From CAYLLN01 sp964384375 (GTDB lineage Bacteria > Planctomycetota > Planctomycetia > Pirellulales > Pirellulaceae): 64,000 bases of DNA. The position numbers were made by a program, and so were the translations under genes. The notes beneath the pieces were generated by a model. The model was not told where the DNA came from, did no database searches, and worked only from the letters and a program-made list of their open reading frames with translations. This document shows positions 8,385-17,067 of this stretch, one piece after another (within the stretch, counting starts at the first letter, position 1; every line of letters begins with the position of its first letter). The stretch lies in NCBI GenBank assembly GCA_964384375.1, contig CAYLLN010000030.1, positions 9,376 through 73,375 of the forward strand, read 5' to 3'.

Positions 8385-11381
8385 ATGAACGGCGGTCGCG
8401 ACAACTCGGTCGAATTCGACGAAGTCCCCAGCCGCTACGTCGTCGGCATCGACCTGGGGACGACGAATTCGGCGGTCTGCTACGTCGATACCCAGGAGCG
8501 GCCTTGGAAGGTTCGCGTGCTGGAGATTCCGCAGCTTGTCGCGCCGGGGCAGGTGGAGGCCCGCGATACGCTGCCGAGTTTTCATTATCAACCGCTGACG
8601 GCGAGCGGGGTGCGTGAGTCCCAAGGTGGCTCAACGGTTCCGTTAGGACGACCCCATCGGGAGGCTGACACCTCCCGCTCGCCAGCCTACGTCGTCGGCT
8701 TCATGGCACGCGACTGGGGGAGTGGCACGCCTGGTCGGCTGGTGTCGTCGGCCAAGTCGTGGCTCTGCCACACCGGGGTTGACCGAACAGCGGACCTGTT
8801 GCCTTGGCATGCGGCAAGCGACGTGCAGCGGATTTCGCCGGTCGAGGCGAGCAGCCGGTATCTGGCCCACATTCGTGGGGCGTGGAACGACCGCTTCAAA
8901 AGCGAGCCGCTCGAACGCCAGGACATCGTCCTCACGCTCCCCGCGTCGTTCGACGAGATCGCCCGAGAACTGACCGTGCAATCAGCCGCCCGGGCCGGCC
9001 TCGCTCGTGTTGTGCTGATCGAAGAGCCTCAGGCGGCGTTCTACGCGTGGATCTACAAGCACCAGGAGAACTGGGACCAGCTAGTCTCACCGGGGCAGAA
9101 GATTCTGGTGTGCGACATCGGCGGCGGGACGACGGACTTCACGCTGATCCGCGTGCGGAGAGGCGAGAATGGCAAGGTGCAATTCCATCGTGTGGCCGTC
9201 GGCGATCACTTGATCCTCGGCGGCGACAACATGGACTTGGCGCTGGCCCAGTATTTAGAGGGGAAGCTGACAAGTAGGTCCCGCCTGCCGGGCGGGACTT
9301 TGGGCGACGGAACCACCACCGAGGTCCGTACCGGCAGAACGGACCTACCTGCTGCGAAACTTGAGCCCCGCCAGTGGGACGTGCTCTTGCGTGCCGCCCG
9401 GCAGGCGAAGGAGCAACTGCTTGACGAAGCCGGGCCGGAGCAGGTGACCATCAGCATCCCCGGCAGCGGGTCGAAACTGATTGGCGGCAGCCTGACGACG
9501 CATGTCACGCGCGACGAAGTTCGCACCTTATTGGTCGATGGATTCATGCCCCGTGTGGCGCTAATCGACAAACCGGCCATTCGTCGCAGCGGCTTTCAGG
9601 AATTTGGCCTGCCGTATGCTGCCGATCCGGCAATGACGCGGTATTTGGCGGCTTTCTTGACGGCGCATCGCAGTGCAGGAGATGAGGCAGAGGACAGAGG
9701 TCAGAGGACAGGAGCAGATCCGGCGAGGCCAGATGTGGTGCTTTTTAATGGCGGAGTATTCGCGTCAAGCGTGCTCAGGCAGCGCTTGCTTGACTGTTTA
9801 GCTCAATGGTTCGACGAACCACGGACCCCGAACCCCGAACTCCGATCCCCGAACCCCCAGCCCTCTGCCCTTCTTGTCCTCGACAACGACCGACTCGACC
9901 TGGCCGTCGCCCGCGGTGCCGCCTACTACGGCATGGTTCGCCGCGGCGAAGGGGTGAAGATCGTCGCTTCACTCGCAAGGACGTATTACATCGGAGTTGA
10001 GTCGGAAACAGAGACAGCAGCTCGGCAGGAGCCTCGTCCTCCCGATGCACTCTGCCTTGTTCCCGGCAGTGCCGAGCCGGGGCAGGACATCGAACTGGCC
10101 GACCGGCAATTCGATCTGCTCGTTTCGGAGCCGGTGGAATTTCCGCTCTATACGTCGAGCATTCGCCTCACCGATCAGCCGGGAGAGCTGGTTGCCGTCG
10201 ATCCCGAGCAAATGACCTCGCTGCCGCCGATTCGCACGGCTCTCAAGACAAGGAGCCGCCGCGAGCGGGGGACCGTGCCGGTGCAGCTGCACGCCAAGCT
10301 GACCGAGATCGGCACGCTCGATCTGTGGTGCAGCGAGGTGGGTGGCGAGCGCACGTGGCGGCTACAGTTCGACGTGCGATCCGCCACCGCAACCGATGTG
10401 GCGGCTCACGAGACGGATGCCGAGGCCCAGGGCTTCGTCGATGAAGCAACTGCCGAGGCGTGCCGCGACGCGCTGACAAGCGTCTTTGGACCAGCGGGCG
10501 CCAACAAGCCCGATTCGATCAATAGCCTGCTCGTCACCGCCGTCGGCAGCGAGCGACACGAGTGGCCTACTTCGCTCCTTCGCCGCGTGTGGGAAATGCT
10601 GATGGAGCTGGAGTCCGGCCGTCGCAAATCGGCCCAGCACGAGGCCCGCTGGCTGAACCTGCTCGGCTACTGTCTGCGCCCCGGCTACGGACTGGCGGTC
10701 GATGACTGGCGCGTGGCCGAAACGTGGAAAACGGTGCAGGGTAAGCTGGCCCACCCCGCACCAACGAGCCGCACAGAATCGTTGATCCTGTGGAGGCGCA
10801 TTGCCGGCGGCCTTACGCAAGGGCAGCAGCGTTCGCTGGCCGAGCCGCTGCTGGCTACCGTGCGGACGTTGCACAAGCGGCAAACGAGTGGCAAGGGGAC
10901 CGATCCGACCTTCAGCCCCCACGAATCGCAGGAAGTGCTCCGGCTCTTGGGTTCGCTGGAGTTGCTGGCGGTCGAAACCAAAACTGAACTGGGACAGCTG
11001 CTGCTGCAGCTAGTTCATGTGGAGCGGATTCGGCTTGCTATCATTTGGGCCATCGGTCGCCTGGGTGCACGCGAGCCCGCCTATGGCCCGCTCAATACGG
11101 TCGTGCCGCCTGCGGAATCCGCGAAGTGGATCGAAGCGATCATTGCCGCTCCTGCCGCAGATGAGATGCAGAAATTTTCCATCGTCAACCTCGCCCGCCG
11201 CTCCGGCGACCGCTACCGCGACCTGCCCGACACGGCGCGCAGTGCCGTCATCGCCTGGCTGACCGACCATCATGCCAGCGAACATGCGATCAATCTCGTT
11301 CGCGAGGGGGGCGAACTTGCAGTCGATGAACAAGACCGCGTGTTTGGCGAATCCTTGCCGAAAGGACTGCGACTGCGATGA
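8385..11381 (+). CDS. Hsp70-family chaperone-like protein with four repeat-derived insertions
   Basis: 998 residues. The Hsp70 actin-like ATPase fold is clear: VVGIDLGTTNSAV near residue 20 (phosphate 1), ILVCDIGGGTTDFTLIRV near 240 (phosphate 2) and VVLFNGGVFASS near 455. The C-terminal half is helical and resembles the DUF3731-type extension of large bacterial Hsp70 homologues rather than the DnaK lid. Four segments look inserted: residues about 79-102 and 296-322 from palindromic elements, and about 435-444 and 480-493 from heptamer repeats. All keep the frame. The stop overlaps the next start (ATGA). It is not the housekeeping DnaK; clients unknown. Confidence 0.88.
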   Translation: MNGGRDNSVEFDEVPSRYVVGIDLGTTNSAVCYVDTQERPWKVRVLEIPQLVAPGQVEARDTLPSFHYQPLTASGVRESQGGSTVPLGRPHREADTSRSPAYVVGFMARDWGSGTPGRLVSSAKSWLCHTGVDRTADLLPWHAASDVQRISPVEASSRYLAHIRGAWNDRFKSEPLERQDIVLTLPASFDEIARELTVQSAARAGLARVVLIEEPQAAFYAWIYKHQENWDQLVSPGQKILVCDIGGGTTDFTLIRVRRGENGKVQFHRVAVGDHLILGGDNMDLALAQYLEGKLTSRSRLPGGTLGDGTTTEVRTGRTDLPAAKLEPRQWDVLLRAARQAKEQLLDEAGPEQVTISIPGSGSKLIGGSLTTHVTRDEVRTLLVDGFMPRVALIDKPAIRRSGFQEFGLPYAADPAMTRYLAAFLTAHRSAGDEAEDRGQRTGADPARPDVVLFNGGVFASSVLRQRLLDCLAQWFDEPRTPNPELRSPNPQPSALLVLDNDRLDLAVARGAAYYGMVRRGEGVKIVASLARTYYIGVESETETAARQEPRPPDALCLVPGSAEPGQDIELADRQFDLLVSEPVEFPLYTSSIRLTDQPGELVAVDPEQMTSLPPIRTALKTRSRRERGTVPVQLHAKLTEIGTLDLWCSEVGGERTWRLQFDVRSATATDVAAHETDAEAQGFVDEATAEACRDALTSVFGPAGANKPDSINSLLVTAVGSERHEWPTSLLRRVWEMLMELESGRRKSAQHEARWLNLLGYCLRPGYGLAVDDWRVAETWKTVQGKLAHPAPTSRTESLILWRRIAGGLTQGQQRSLAEPLLATVRTLHKRQTSGKGTDPTFSPHESQEVLRLLGSLELLAVETKTELGQLLLQLVHVERIRLAIIWAIGRLGAREPAYGPLNTVVPPAESAKWIEAIIAAPAADEMQKFSIVNLARRSGDRYRDLPDTARSAVIAWLTDHHASEHAINLVREGGELAVDEQDRVFGESLPKGLRLR
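8655..8683 (+). repeat. REP-like palindrome (CATCGGGAGG family) inside the Hsp70 gene
   Basis: Stem CGGGAGG / CCTCCCG with a 6-base loop. Related copies lie at 14314-14340, 41449-41476 and 62556-62584, with an inverted variant at 14262-14287. Here it is translated as HREADTSRSP. The coding frame is the same as that of the copy in hrpA. Confidence 0.85.
9272..9350. repeat. Composite palindromic element (GTAGGTCC family) inside the Hsp70 gene
   Basis: Two hairpins face each other: GTCCCGCC/GGCGGGAC at 9279-9299 and AGGTCCGT/ACGGACCT at 9322-9346. The outer ends form a terminal inverted repeat, GTAGGTCC at 9274 and GGACCTAC at 9341. The layout resembles a very small MITE or a paired REP (BIME). 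A similar pair lies at 44168-44250; single hairpins lie at 39146 and 42693. It is translated in frame as part of Hsp70. Confidence 0.8.
9689..9709 (+). repeat. Heptamer minisatellite (AGAGGAC/AGAGGTC) in the Hsp70 gene
   Basis: Three 7-base units, AGAGGAC, AGAGGTC, AGAGGAC, with a degraded fourth. Translated as EDRGQRT. It falls in a region of Hsp70 that needs no such sequence, so it reads as an expansion within a surface loop. Confidence 0.7.
9825..9859 (+). repeat. Heptamer minisatellite (ACCCCGA) in the Hsp70 gene
   Basis: Five 7-base units: ACCCCGA twice, ACTCCGA, TCCCCGA, ACCCCCA. Translated as TPNPELRSPNPQ. A third heptamer array of related form (GACTTCC/GACATCC) lies at 45297. Confidence 0.75.
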
Positions 11382-12412
11382 TTCCACCACCCGCGCCTCT
11401 CGTTCCTCTCCCCCTCCTGATCACCGGCGTAGCTGGCGTCGCGGGCTATAACGCCTTTTACTACTTCCGCCGCCGCTACGGAAACCAAGTCATCGGCATC
11501 CGCCGGAAGGACAACTGGCCGCTGCGGGGAGAGGGAATCATCGCTTGCGACGGCGACAACCGGGATGAACTCGCGCGACTGTTCGACAAGCACCAATTCG
11601 CCGGGGTGCTCAACTGCGAGGGAACCTGCAAGCTCAAGTCGTGCGAGATGGACCCACGGATGGCCGAGCGGGTGAATATCACGAGCGTCACGACAATGCT
11701 CGATGTGATCAGCGGCACGAGCACGCGCCTCGTCCATCTTTCCATCGATCTCGTGTTTTCCGGCACACGCGGCGGTGGGCACGTCGAACACGATGAGACG
11801 GACCCGGTAACCGTCTATGGCAAGACGATGGCCGAGGCGGAGCGGATATTATTGCAAACTCCTGCCGCCATCCTCCGCATCTCGCTCCCGATGGGTGTCA
11901 GCTTCAATGGCCATGCGGGGGCGATCGACTGGATCGGTCATCGCTTCAAGAAAGGGAAGCCGGCGACCCTTTATTTCGACGAAGTTCGCACTCCGACCTA
12001 TACCGACTGCCTCAATCCGCTCCTAGGCGAAGTGCTTGCCCGGCCTGAAATCACGGGCCTTTATCATGCCGGGGGGCCACGCCGGCTCTCGCTGTATCAA
12101 ATCGCGCAGATCGTCAACCGGATCGGCGGATACGATCCAGACCTTCTGCACGGCTGCCCGCGGATCGATGCCGGGCCGATGCCTCCGCGAGCCGGCGACG
12201 TGACGATGGATAGCAGCAAGCTGGCCACGACACTGGGTTACGATCCGTTAGATCCCTGGCCGCTCGCCGACGAGCACGTGCCGACACACCGCGAGTGGCA
12301 TTACGAAGGCCCGCGCGGCTCGCCGGAACTGCTGGCTGAGGTGCTGTATCGCAATCCAGGGCGTGACCTTAATGACGCGAACGGGACAGGCGAGACGGTT
12401 GTCCTATGGTGA
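11378..12412 (+). CDS. RmlD-like NAD(P)-dependent sugar reductase/epimerase (extended SDR)
   Basis: 344 residues. The Rossmann start LLITGVAGVAGYNAFYYF has GxxGxxG, and YGKTMAEAE supplies the YxxxK catalytic pair; the order of motifs (CEGTCKLKSCEMDPRMAERVN-type region, STDLVF-like SIDLVFSG) follows dTDP-4-dehydrorhamnose reductases. Likely reduces or epimerises a nucleotide sugar, but no other rml genes are nearby. It overlaps Hsp70 by 4 bases and hrpA by 7, so the three are probably one transcript. Confidence 0.85.
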   Translation: MIPPPAPLVPLPLLITGVAGVAGYNAFYYFRRRYGNQVIGIRRKDNWPLRGEGIIACDGDNRDELARLFDKHQFAGVLNCEGTCKLKSCEMDPRMAERVNITSVTTMLDVISGTSTRLVHLSIDLVFSGTRGGGHVEHDETDPVTVYGKTMAEAERILLQTPAAILRISLPMGVSFNGHAGAIDWIGHRFKKGKPATLYFDEVRTPTYTDCLNPLLGEVLARPEITGLYHAGGPRRLSLYQIAQIVNRIGGYDPDLLHGCPRIDAGPMPPRAGDVTMDSSKLATTLGYDPLDPWPLADEHVPTHREWHYEGPRGSPELLAEVLYRNPGRDLNDANGTGETVVLW

Positions 12413-15400
12413 TGTCTTTCTACCGCGAAATCGAATTGCAGATTGCGACCGCCATGCAGGCCGACCGGCATCGGCTGCGGAATCTGCTACGCGCGGTGCA
12501 GCAGGCCGAGGAACAAGGCCGTGAACCGGGCGAGCGGCTGGATAAGCTTTTGGCGGATGTCGAAGCGTCCAATCGCCGGCGCGAGCGGCGGCAGGGGCTC
12601 GTTCCGCGGCTGGCGTATGACGAGTCGCTGCCGGTCGTTAGCTGCAAGGACGAAATTGCCGCCGCGATTCGCGACCATCAGGTGGTCGTGGTCAGCGGCG
12701 AAACGGGGAGCGGCAAATCGACGCAGCTCCCCAAGATTTGCCTGGAGATCGGCCGCGGTGTCGCCGGGCTGATAGGACACACGCAGCCGCGGCGAATCGC
12801 GGCTCGTTCGATTGCGTCGCGCGTCGCTGAGGAGATGGGAACATCCGTCGGCCAGAAGGTCGGCTTTAAAATCCGGTTCACCGACGCGACGAGCGACCAG
12901 ACGCTTGTGAAGGTGATGACCGACGGCGTGCTGCTGGCCGAGTCGCAGCACGACCGCTTCCTCGATCAATACGACACGCTCATCATCGACGAGGCTCACG
13001 AGCGGTCGCTGAACATCGACTTTCTGCTCGGCTATCTGCATCGCCTCCTTCCCAAGCGTCCTGAGCTGCGGGTCATCATCACCAGCGCCACGATCGACGC
13101 TCAGCGTTTTGCCGAGCATTTTCGTAATGAAACCAATCCCGCGCCGACGCTCGAAGTCTCGGGCCGTACCTTCCCCGTCGAAGTGCTCTACCGGCCGCTC
13201 GTCACTGACGATCAGGAAGAGGAACTCGACCCGATTCGCGGCGTCGCCGACGCGGTTGAAGAAGTCTGCCGTCTCGGCAGCGGCGATTTGCTCGTCTTCC
13301 TGCCGACCGAACGGGACATTCTGGAAGCGGCCCACAAGCTCCGCGGACGCAATCTGCCGGGGGGCAAGCCCGACATCGTGCCGCTGTATGCCCGCCTTTC
13401 GACCGCCGAGCAGAACAAGGTCTTTCAACCGCACTCAGACCGGCGAATTGTGCTGGCCACAAACGTCGCCGAGTCGTCGCTCACCGTGCCGGGCATTCGC
13501 TACGTCGTCGATACGGGGACGGCCCGCGTCAGCCGCTACTCGGCCCGCAGCAAGGTGCAGCGGCTGCCGATCGAGGACGTTTCGCAAGCGTCGGCCGACC
13601 AGCGGAAGGGACGCTGCGGCCGCATCGGTCCCGGCGTCTGCGTGCGGCTCTTCAGCGAAGAGGATTATCTCAGCCGCGATCGTTTCACGTCACCCGAGAT
13701 TCAGCGGACGAATCTCGCGGCGGTCATCTTGCAGCTGCTCACGCTCGATCTGGGGCCGATCGACGAGTTTCCTTTCCTCGATCCGCCACGACCGGAGGCG
13801 ATTCGTGACGGCTATCGCGACCTGTTCGAACTTGGCGCGACGAACGACAAACGACAACTCACTCCCATCGGTCGGCAGCTCGCCCGCCTACCCGTCGATC
13901 CTCGCATTGGGCGGATGATTCTGGAGGCAAACCGAGAAGGGTGCCTGGCCGACGTGCTCATCATTGCGGCGGCCTTGGAGGTGCAAGACCCGCGCGACCG
14001 TCCTGCCGAGCGACAGCAGGAAGCGGATGCCGCTCATGCCCAGTGGGCTGACCCCGATTCCGATTTTCTCGGTTGGCTTAAGCTCTGGGATTTCGTCGCC
14101 CGGCTTAAGGAGCAGACCAGCCGCGGACAGTTTCGGAAGGCGTGCCGGCAGCACTTCTTGTCCGAGGTGCGGCTGCGGGAATGGCACGATGTGCATCGGC
14201 AGCTCTTGGAGATGGTGGGGCAGGTGGGACTAAAGGCAGGGAAGAGGAAGTGGAATCAGGCGAGCGGGGAGCGTAAGCTCCCCGATGATTCGATACTTGA
14301 GAAGAGTCAACGTCATCGGGAGGCTCACGCCTCCCGCTCCCCTGATGCGGATGCCTACGCAGCCATCCATCGCTCGCTGCTCGCGGGCTTGCTCTCTAGC
14401 ATCGCCCAGCGCGGCGACACGAACGAATACACAGCAGCCGGCGGTGGCAAGTTCCTGCTCTGGCCGGGCAGCGGGGCGGCAGGAACGAAGCCGAAGTGGA
14501 TCGTTGCCGCCGAACTCGTGGAAACGACCCGTCGCTACCTGCGAACGGCGGGCGGCATCAACCCCGATTGGATCGAGCCGCTCGCCACGCACCTGGTGAC
14601 GCGGAGCTACAGCGACCCGACGTGGGATCGCAAAGCTGGTGGCGCGATGGCCAAGGAAAAGGTGACGCTCTATGGTTTGACCATCGCAGCTGAGCGGCGG
14701 GTGCGCTATTCAGCAATCGACCCGGCTGCTTCGCGCGAGCTGCTTATTCAGCACGGACTCGTCGAGGGAGACATCAGCACGCGGGCCGAGTTCTTCCGGC
14801 ATAACCGCGAGTTGCTTGCCAACCTGGATAAGCTCGCCGCTAAGACTCGCCAGCGAGAGCTGATTGTCGAACCGCACGTCCTCTACCGATTCTTTGACGC
14901 GCGGCTGCCCGCTGATGTGTGCGATGGGCCGCGGCTGGAGAAGTGGCTGAAAGAGATCGCGAAATCACAGCCCCGAATGCTCTATTTGACCGAAGCCGAC
15001 GTGCTGGGCGAGCAAGCGGAGGCGGACCAGGCAGAGGCCTATCCCGATCAATTGCAGATCGACCGCCTCAAACTGCCGCTCGCGTACACGTTCGAGCCGG
15101 GGGCGGAACACGACGGCGTCTCCGTGACGGTCCCCCGGGCGGGCATCTCCCAATTGACCGAAACGCGGCTGGAGTGGCTCATCCCCGGTTTGGTTCCAGA
15201 AAAGGTCGAAGCACTGATCCGTTCGCTGCCAAAAGCCGTTCGTCGCACACTCGGTCCCGCCCCGGACATCGCACGCAAAGTCGCGCGAGAACTGCAGTTT
15301 GCCAGCGGGCCTTTCGCGCCGTCGGTTGCCGCGGCACTAAGCCGGGTTTCCGGTGAGACGATCAAACCAGAAATGTTCGAATATGATCGCCTTCCGCCAC

Positions 15401-16401
15401 ACTTGCGGATGTTCGTGCGCGTCGTTGATGAGCGCGGTCAGATGCTGGCCGAAGGGCGCGATCTCGCGGCCCTGCGTCTGCAGCTCGGCGAGCAGCCCGC
15501 GCCGGCAATTCCGGCCAGCGCGTCCCCCTGGCAGCGCACCGGCATTACGCGCTGGGATTTCGGCCGCTTGCCCGAAAGTATCGATCTGCGGCACGGCGGC
15601 GTGGTGCTCACGAAGTACCCGGCGCTCGCCGATGCTGGCGACTCGGCCTCTCTGCAGCTTGCCGATTCGGCGGCCGAGGCGCAGCGACTCACGCGGCTAG
15701 GTGCATTGCGACTGTTTGTGCTGTCCGAGCGGCGCGAGCTCAAGGCGCAGGTGCAGCATCTGCCGCAAATCGAAAAGATCCGCCTGCATGCCGCGCCTCT
15801 TGCCAAACACCACCCGATCGACGAACAACTGATCGATCTGCTCGCCTCGCGCGCCTTCTACCAAAAAGATGAGGTTCCGCACGATGCGGACGAATTCGAG
15901 GCCCAGCGGCTCATCGGTCGCAAACACATTGTCCCGTCCGTGCAGGAAGTGACCAAGGTTGTCGGTCCGCTCTTTGCCGCCTACCACGAGCTGCGTCTCG
16001 CACTCGAACGTCCTACGCCTGCCTCGTGGAAGTACGTGATTGATGACCTTCGCGAGCAGCAAGCGGCTCTTCTGACCAGCGGCTTCCTCGCCAGCACGTC
16101 GTGGAACTGGCTAGTTCAGTTCCCACGTTACTTACAAGCCGCGAACCTTCGGCTCAAGAAGCTCGCTAGCGGCGGCCTGGCTCGCGATCGGCAGAATCAT
16201 GACCTAATCCAGCCACGCTGGCGGCAATACGTGGAACGTGCCGCGGACCATGCCCGCCGCGGAATCACGGCCCCTGAACTCTGGCAGTTCCGGTGGATGC
16301 TCGAAGAATTGCGCGTTTCCCTATTTTCCCAGGAACTTGGCGTGAGTCTGCCGGCGTCGCCTCAGCGTTTGGACCGGCAATGGGAACGAGTTCGCCCTTA
16401 G
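12406..16401 (+). CDS. hrpA: ATP-dependent RNA helicase HrpA (DEAH box)
   Basis: 1331 residues, the usual length of HrpA. Motif I is GETGSGKST (K104), motif II is DEAH (195-198), motif III is SATIDA, and motif VI is QRKGRCGRIGPG. The HA2/OB region and a long C-terminal DUF3418-type domain follow, including LPLAYTFEPG and a PxDL-like region. Residues about 616-645 are an insertion encoded by two inverted copies of the CATCGGGAGG palindrome, reading ASGERKLPDD and then HREAHASRSP. Presumed role: RNA or ribosome remodelling, as for E. coli HrpA. Confidence 0.93.
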   Translation: MVMSFYREIELQIATAMQADRHRLRNLLRAVQQAEEQGREPGERLDKLLADVEASNRRRERRQGLVPRLAYDESLPVVSCKDEIAAAIRDHQVVVVSGETGSGKSTQLPKICLEIGRGVAGLIGHTQPRRIAARSIASRVAEEMGTSVGQKVGFKIRFTDATSDQTLVKVMTDGVLLAESQHDRFLDQYDTLIIDEAHERSLNIDFLLGYLHRLLPKRPELRVIITSATIDAQRFAEHFRNETNPAPTLEVSGRTFPVEVLYRPLVTDDQEEELDPIRGVADAVEEVCRLGSGDLLVFLPTERDILEAAHKLRGRNLPGGKPDIVPLYARLSTAEQNKVFQPHSDRRIVLATNVAESSLTVPGIRYVVDTGTARVSRYSARSKVQRLPIEDVSQASADQRKGRCGRIGPGVCVRLFSEEDYLSRDRFTSPEIQRTNLAAVILQLLTLDLGPIDEFPFLDPPRPEAIRDGYRDLFELGATNDKRQLTPIGRQLARLPVDPRIGRMILEANREGCLADVLIIAAALEVQDPRDRPAERQQEADAAHAQWADPDSDFLGWLKLWDFVARLKEQTSRGQFRKACRQHFLSEVRLREWHDVHRQLLEMVGQVGLKAGKRKWNQASGERKLPDDSILEKSQRHREAHASRSPDADAYAAIHRSLLAGLLSSIAQRGDTNEYTAAGGGKFLLWPGSGAAGTKPKWIVAAELVETTRRYLRTAGGINPDWIEPLATHLVTRSYSDPTWDRKAGGAMAKEKVTLYGLTIAAERRVRYSAIDPAASRELLIQHGLVEGDISTRAEFFRHNRELLANLDKLAAKTRQRELIVEPHVLYRFFDARLPADVCDGPRLEKWLKEIAKSQPRMLYLTEADVLGEQAEADQAEAYPDQLQIDRLKLPLAYTFEPGAEHDGVSVTVPRAGISQLTETRLEWLIPGLVPEKVEALIRSLPKAVRRTLGPAPDIARKVARELQFASGPFAPSVAAALSRVSGETIKPEMFEYDRLPPHLRMFVRVVDERGQMLAEGRDLAALRLQLGEQPAPAIPASASPWQRTGITRWDFGRLPESIDLRHGGVVLTKYPALADAGDSASLQLADSAAEAQRLTRLGALRLFVLSERRELKAQVQHLPQIEKIRLHAAPLAKHHPIDEQLIDLLASRAFYQKDEVPHDADEFEAQRLIGRKHIVPSVQEVTKVVGPLFAAYHELRLALERPTPASWKYVIDDLREQQAALLTSGFLASTSWNWLVQFPRYLQAANLRLKKLASGGLARDRQNHDLIQPRWRQYVERAADHARRGITAPELWQFRWMLEELRVSLFSQELGVSLPASPQRLDRQWERVRP
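14262..14340. repeat. Paired inverted REP-like element inside hrpA
   Basis: Left copy 14262-14287 and right copy 14314-14340 are imperfect reverse complements separated by 26 bases, a BIME-like pair. Each also folds on its own (GGGGAGC/GCTCCCC on the left; CGGGAGGC/GCCTCCCG on the right). The whole 79 bases are read through in frame. Confidence 0.85.
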
Positions 16402-16407
16402 CTGGCG

Positions 16408-16469
16408 TCAATCGGCAAATGTGCCGGAATTCCTGAAAAGGCACTTACACCCATCAATCGGCAAGTGTA
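16408..16469 (+). repeat. Two direct copies of a 16-base sequence between hrpA and the lipoprotein gene
   Basis: TCAATCGGCAAATGTG at 16408 and TCAATCGGCAAGTGTA at 16454 differ at two positions. The first also forms a weak hairpin (CGGCA/TGCCG) just after the hrpA stop. A run of seven T follows at about 16489. Could be a terminator region or operator pair for the lipoprotein/DUF1559 genes; undecided. Confidence 0.45.
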
Positions 16470-16512
16470 AACTTAGCGTTTTCGGGTCTTTTTTTTCTGC
16501 GGGGGCAGGGGC

Positions 16513-16959
16513 GTGCGGGGCACAATCAGAATCTGCTGCGCGGCATTCGTCGCTGCAATGTTGTTCGGGCTTGGCTGTGAACGTGCCGCCAGCAAAGCTA
16601 CCGAATCGTCCAATCTTAAACCGCTGGCAGTGTTCTATGGCCAATACGTCGGCACTCACAAGGGACAAGCACCGCCCAGCGAGGCTGAATTTAAGGGATA
16701 CCTAAAGTCGTTGCGACAAGAGCAGCTCAAGTCGTTCGACATCGCAGATGTCGATTCCATCTTCATGTCATCGCGAGACAAGAAGCCCTACGTCGTGAAG
16801 TACGGTGCGGTTTCCGGTCCGCCGGGACCGGGCGGAATGCCGGTCATCGCTTACGAACAGGACGGCATCGACGGCAAGCGCTACATCGCCACCTCCGTGG
16901 GTGCGATTGAAGAAGTGGACTCGACTCGATTTCGCGAATTAGTACCTGACGCAAAGTAA
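16513..16959 (+). CDS. Small lipoprotein, partner of the DUF1559 protein
   Basis: 148 residues from a GTG preceded by a purine/G-rich stretch. The signal peptide ends in a lipobox (LFGLGC, Cys at about 22). The mature part contains FYGQYVGTHKGQAPPSEAEF and SRDKKPYVVKYG. Planctomycete genomes often pair a lipoprotein of this look with a DUF1559 gene, as here, 108 bases upstream of it. Function unknown. Confidence 0.75.
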   Translation: MRGTIRICCAAFVAAMLFGLGCERAASKATESSNLKPLAVFYGQYVGTHKGQAPPSEAEFKGYLKSLRQEQLKSFDIADVDSIFMSSRDKKPYVVKYGAVSGPPGPGGMPVIAYEQDGIDGKRYIATSVGAIEEVDSTRFRELVPDAK

Positions 16960-17067
16960 AGCGAATCGGGCCCCCACCGATTCGCATTGCGGCTCAATTT
17001 CATGTGGAATTTTCGCCCTTTTTGGCGATCACCTCATTCGTCGGAACTCTATTTCTTGGAGCAATTT

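Noticed and set aside
7416..8624. Longer form of the TPR protein starting at 8624
   Set aside because: The first 120 or so residues would be antisense to the start of the Hsp70 gene, whereas ATG 8255 begins a clean signal peptide.
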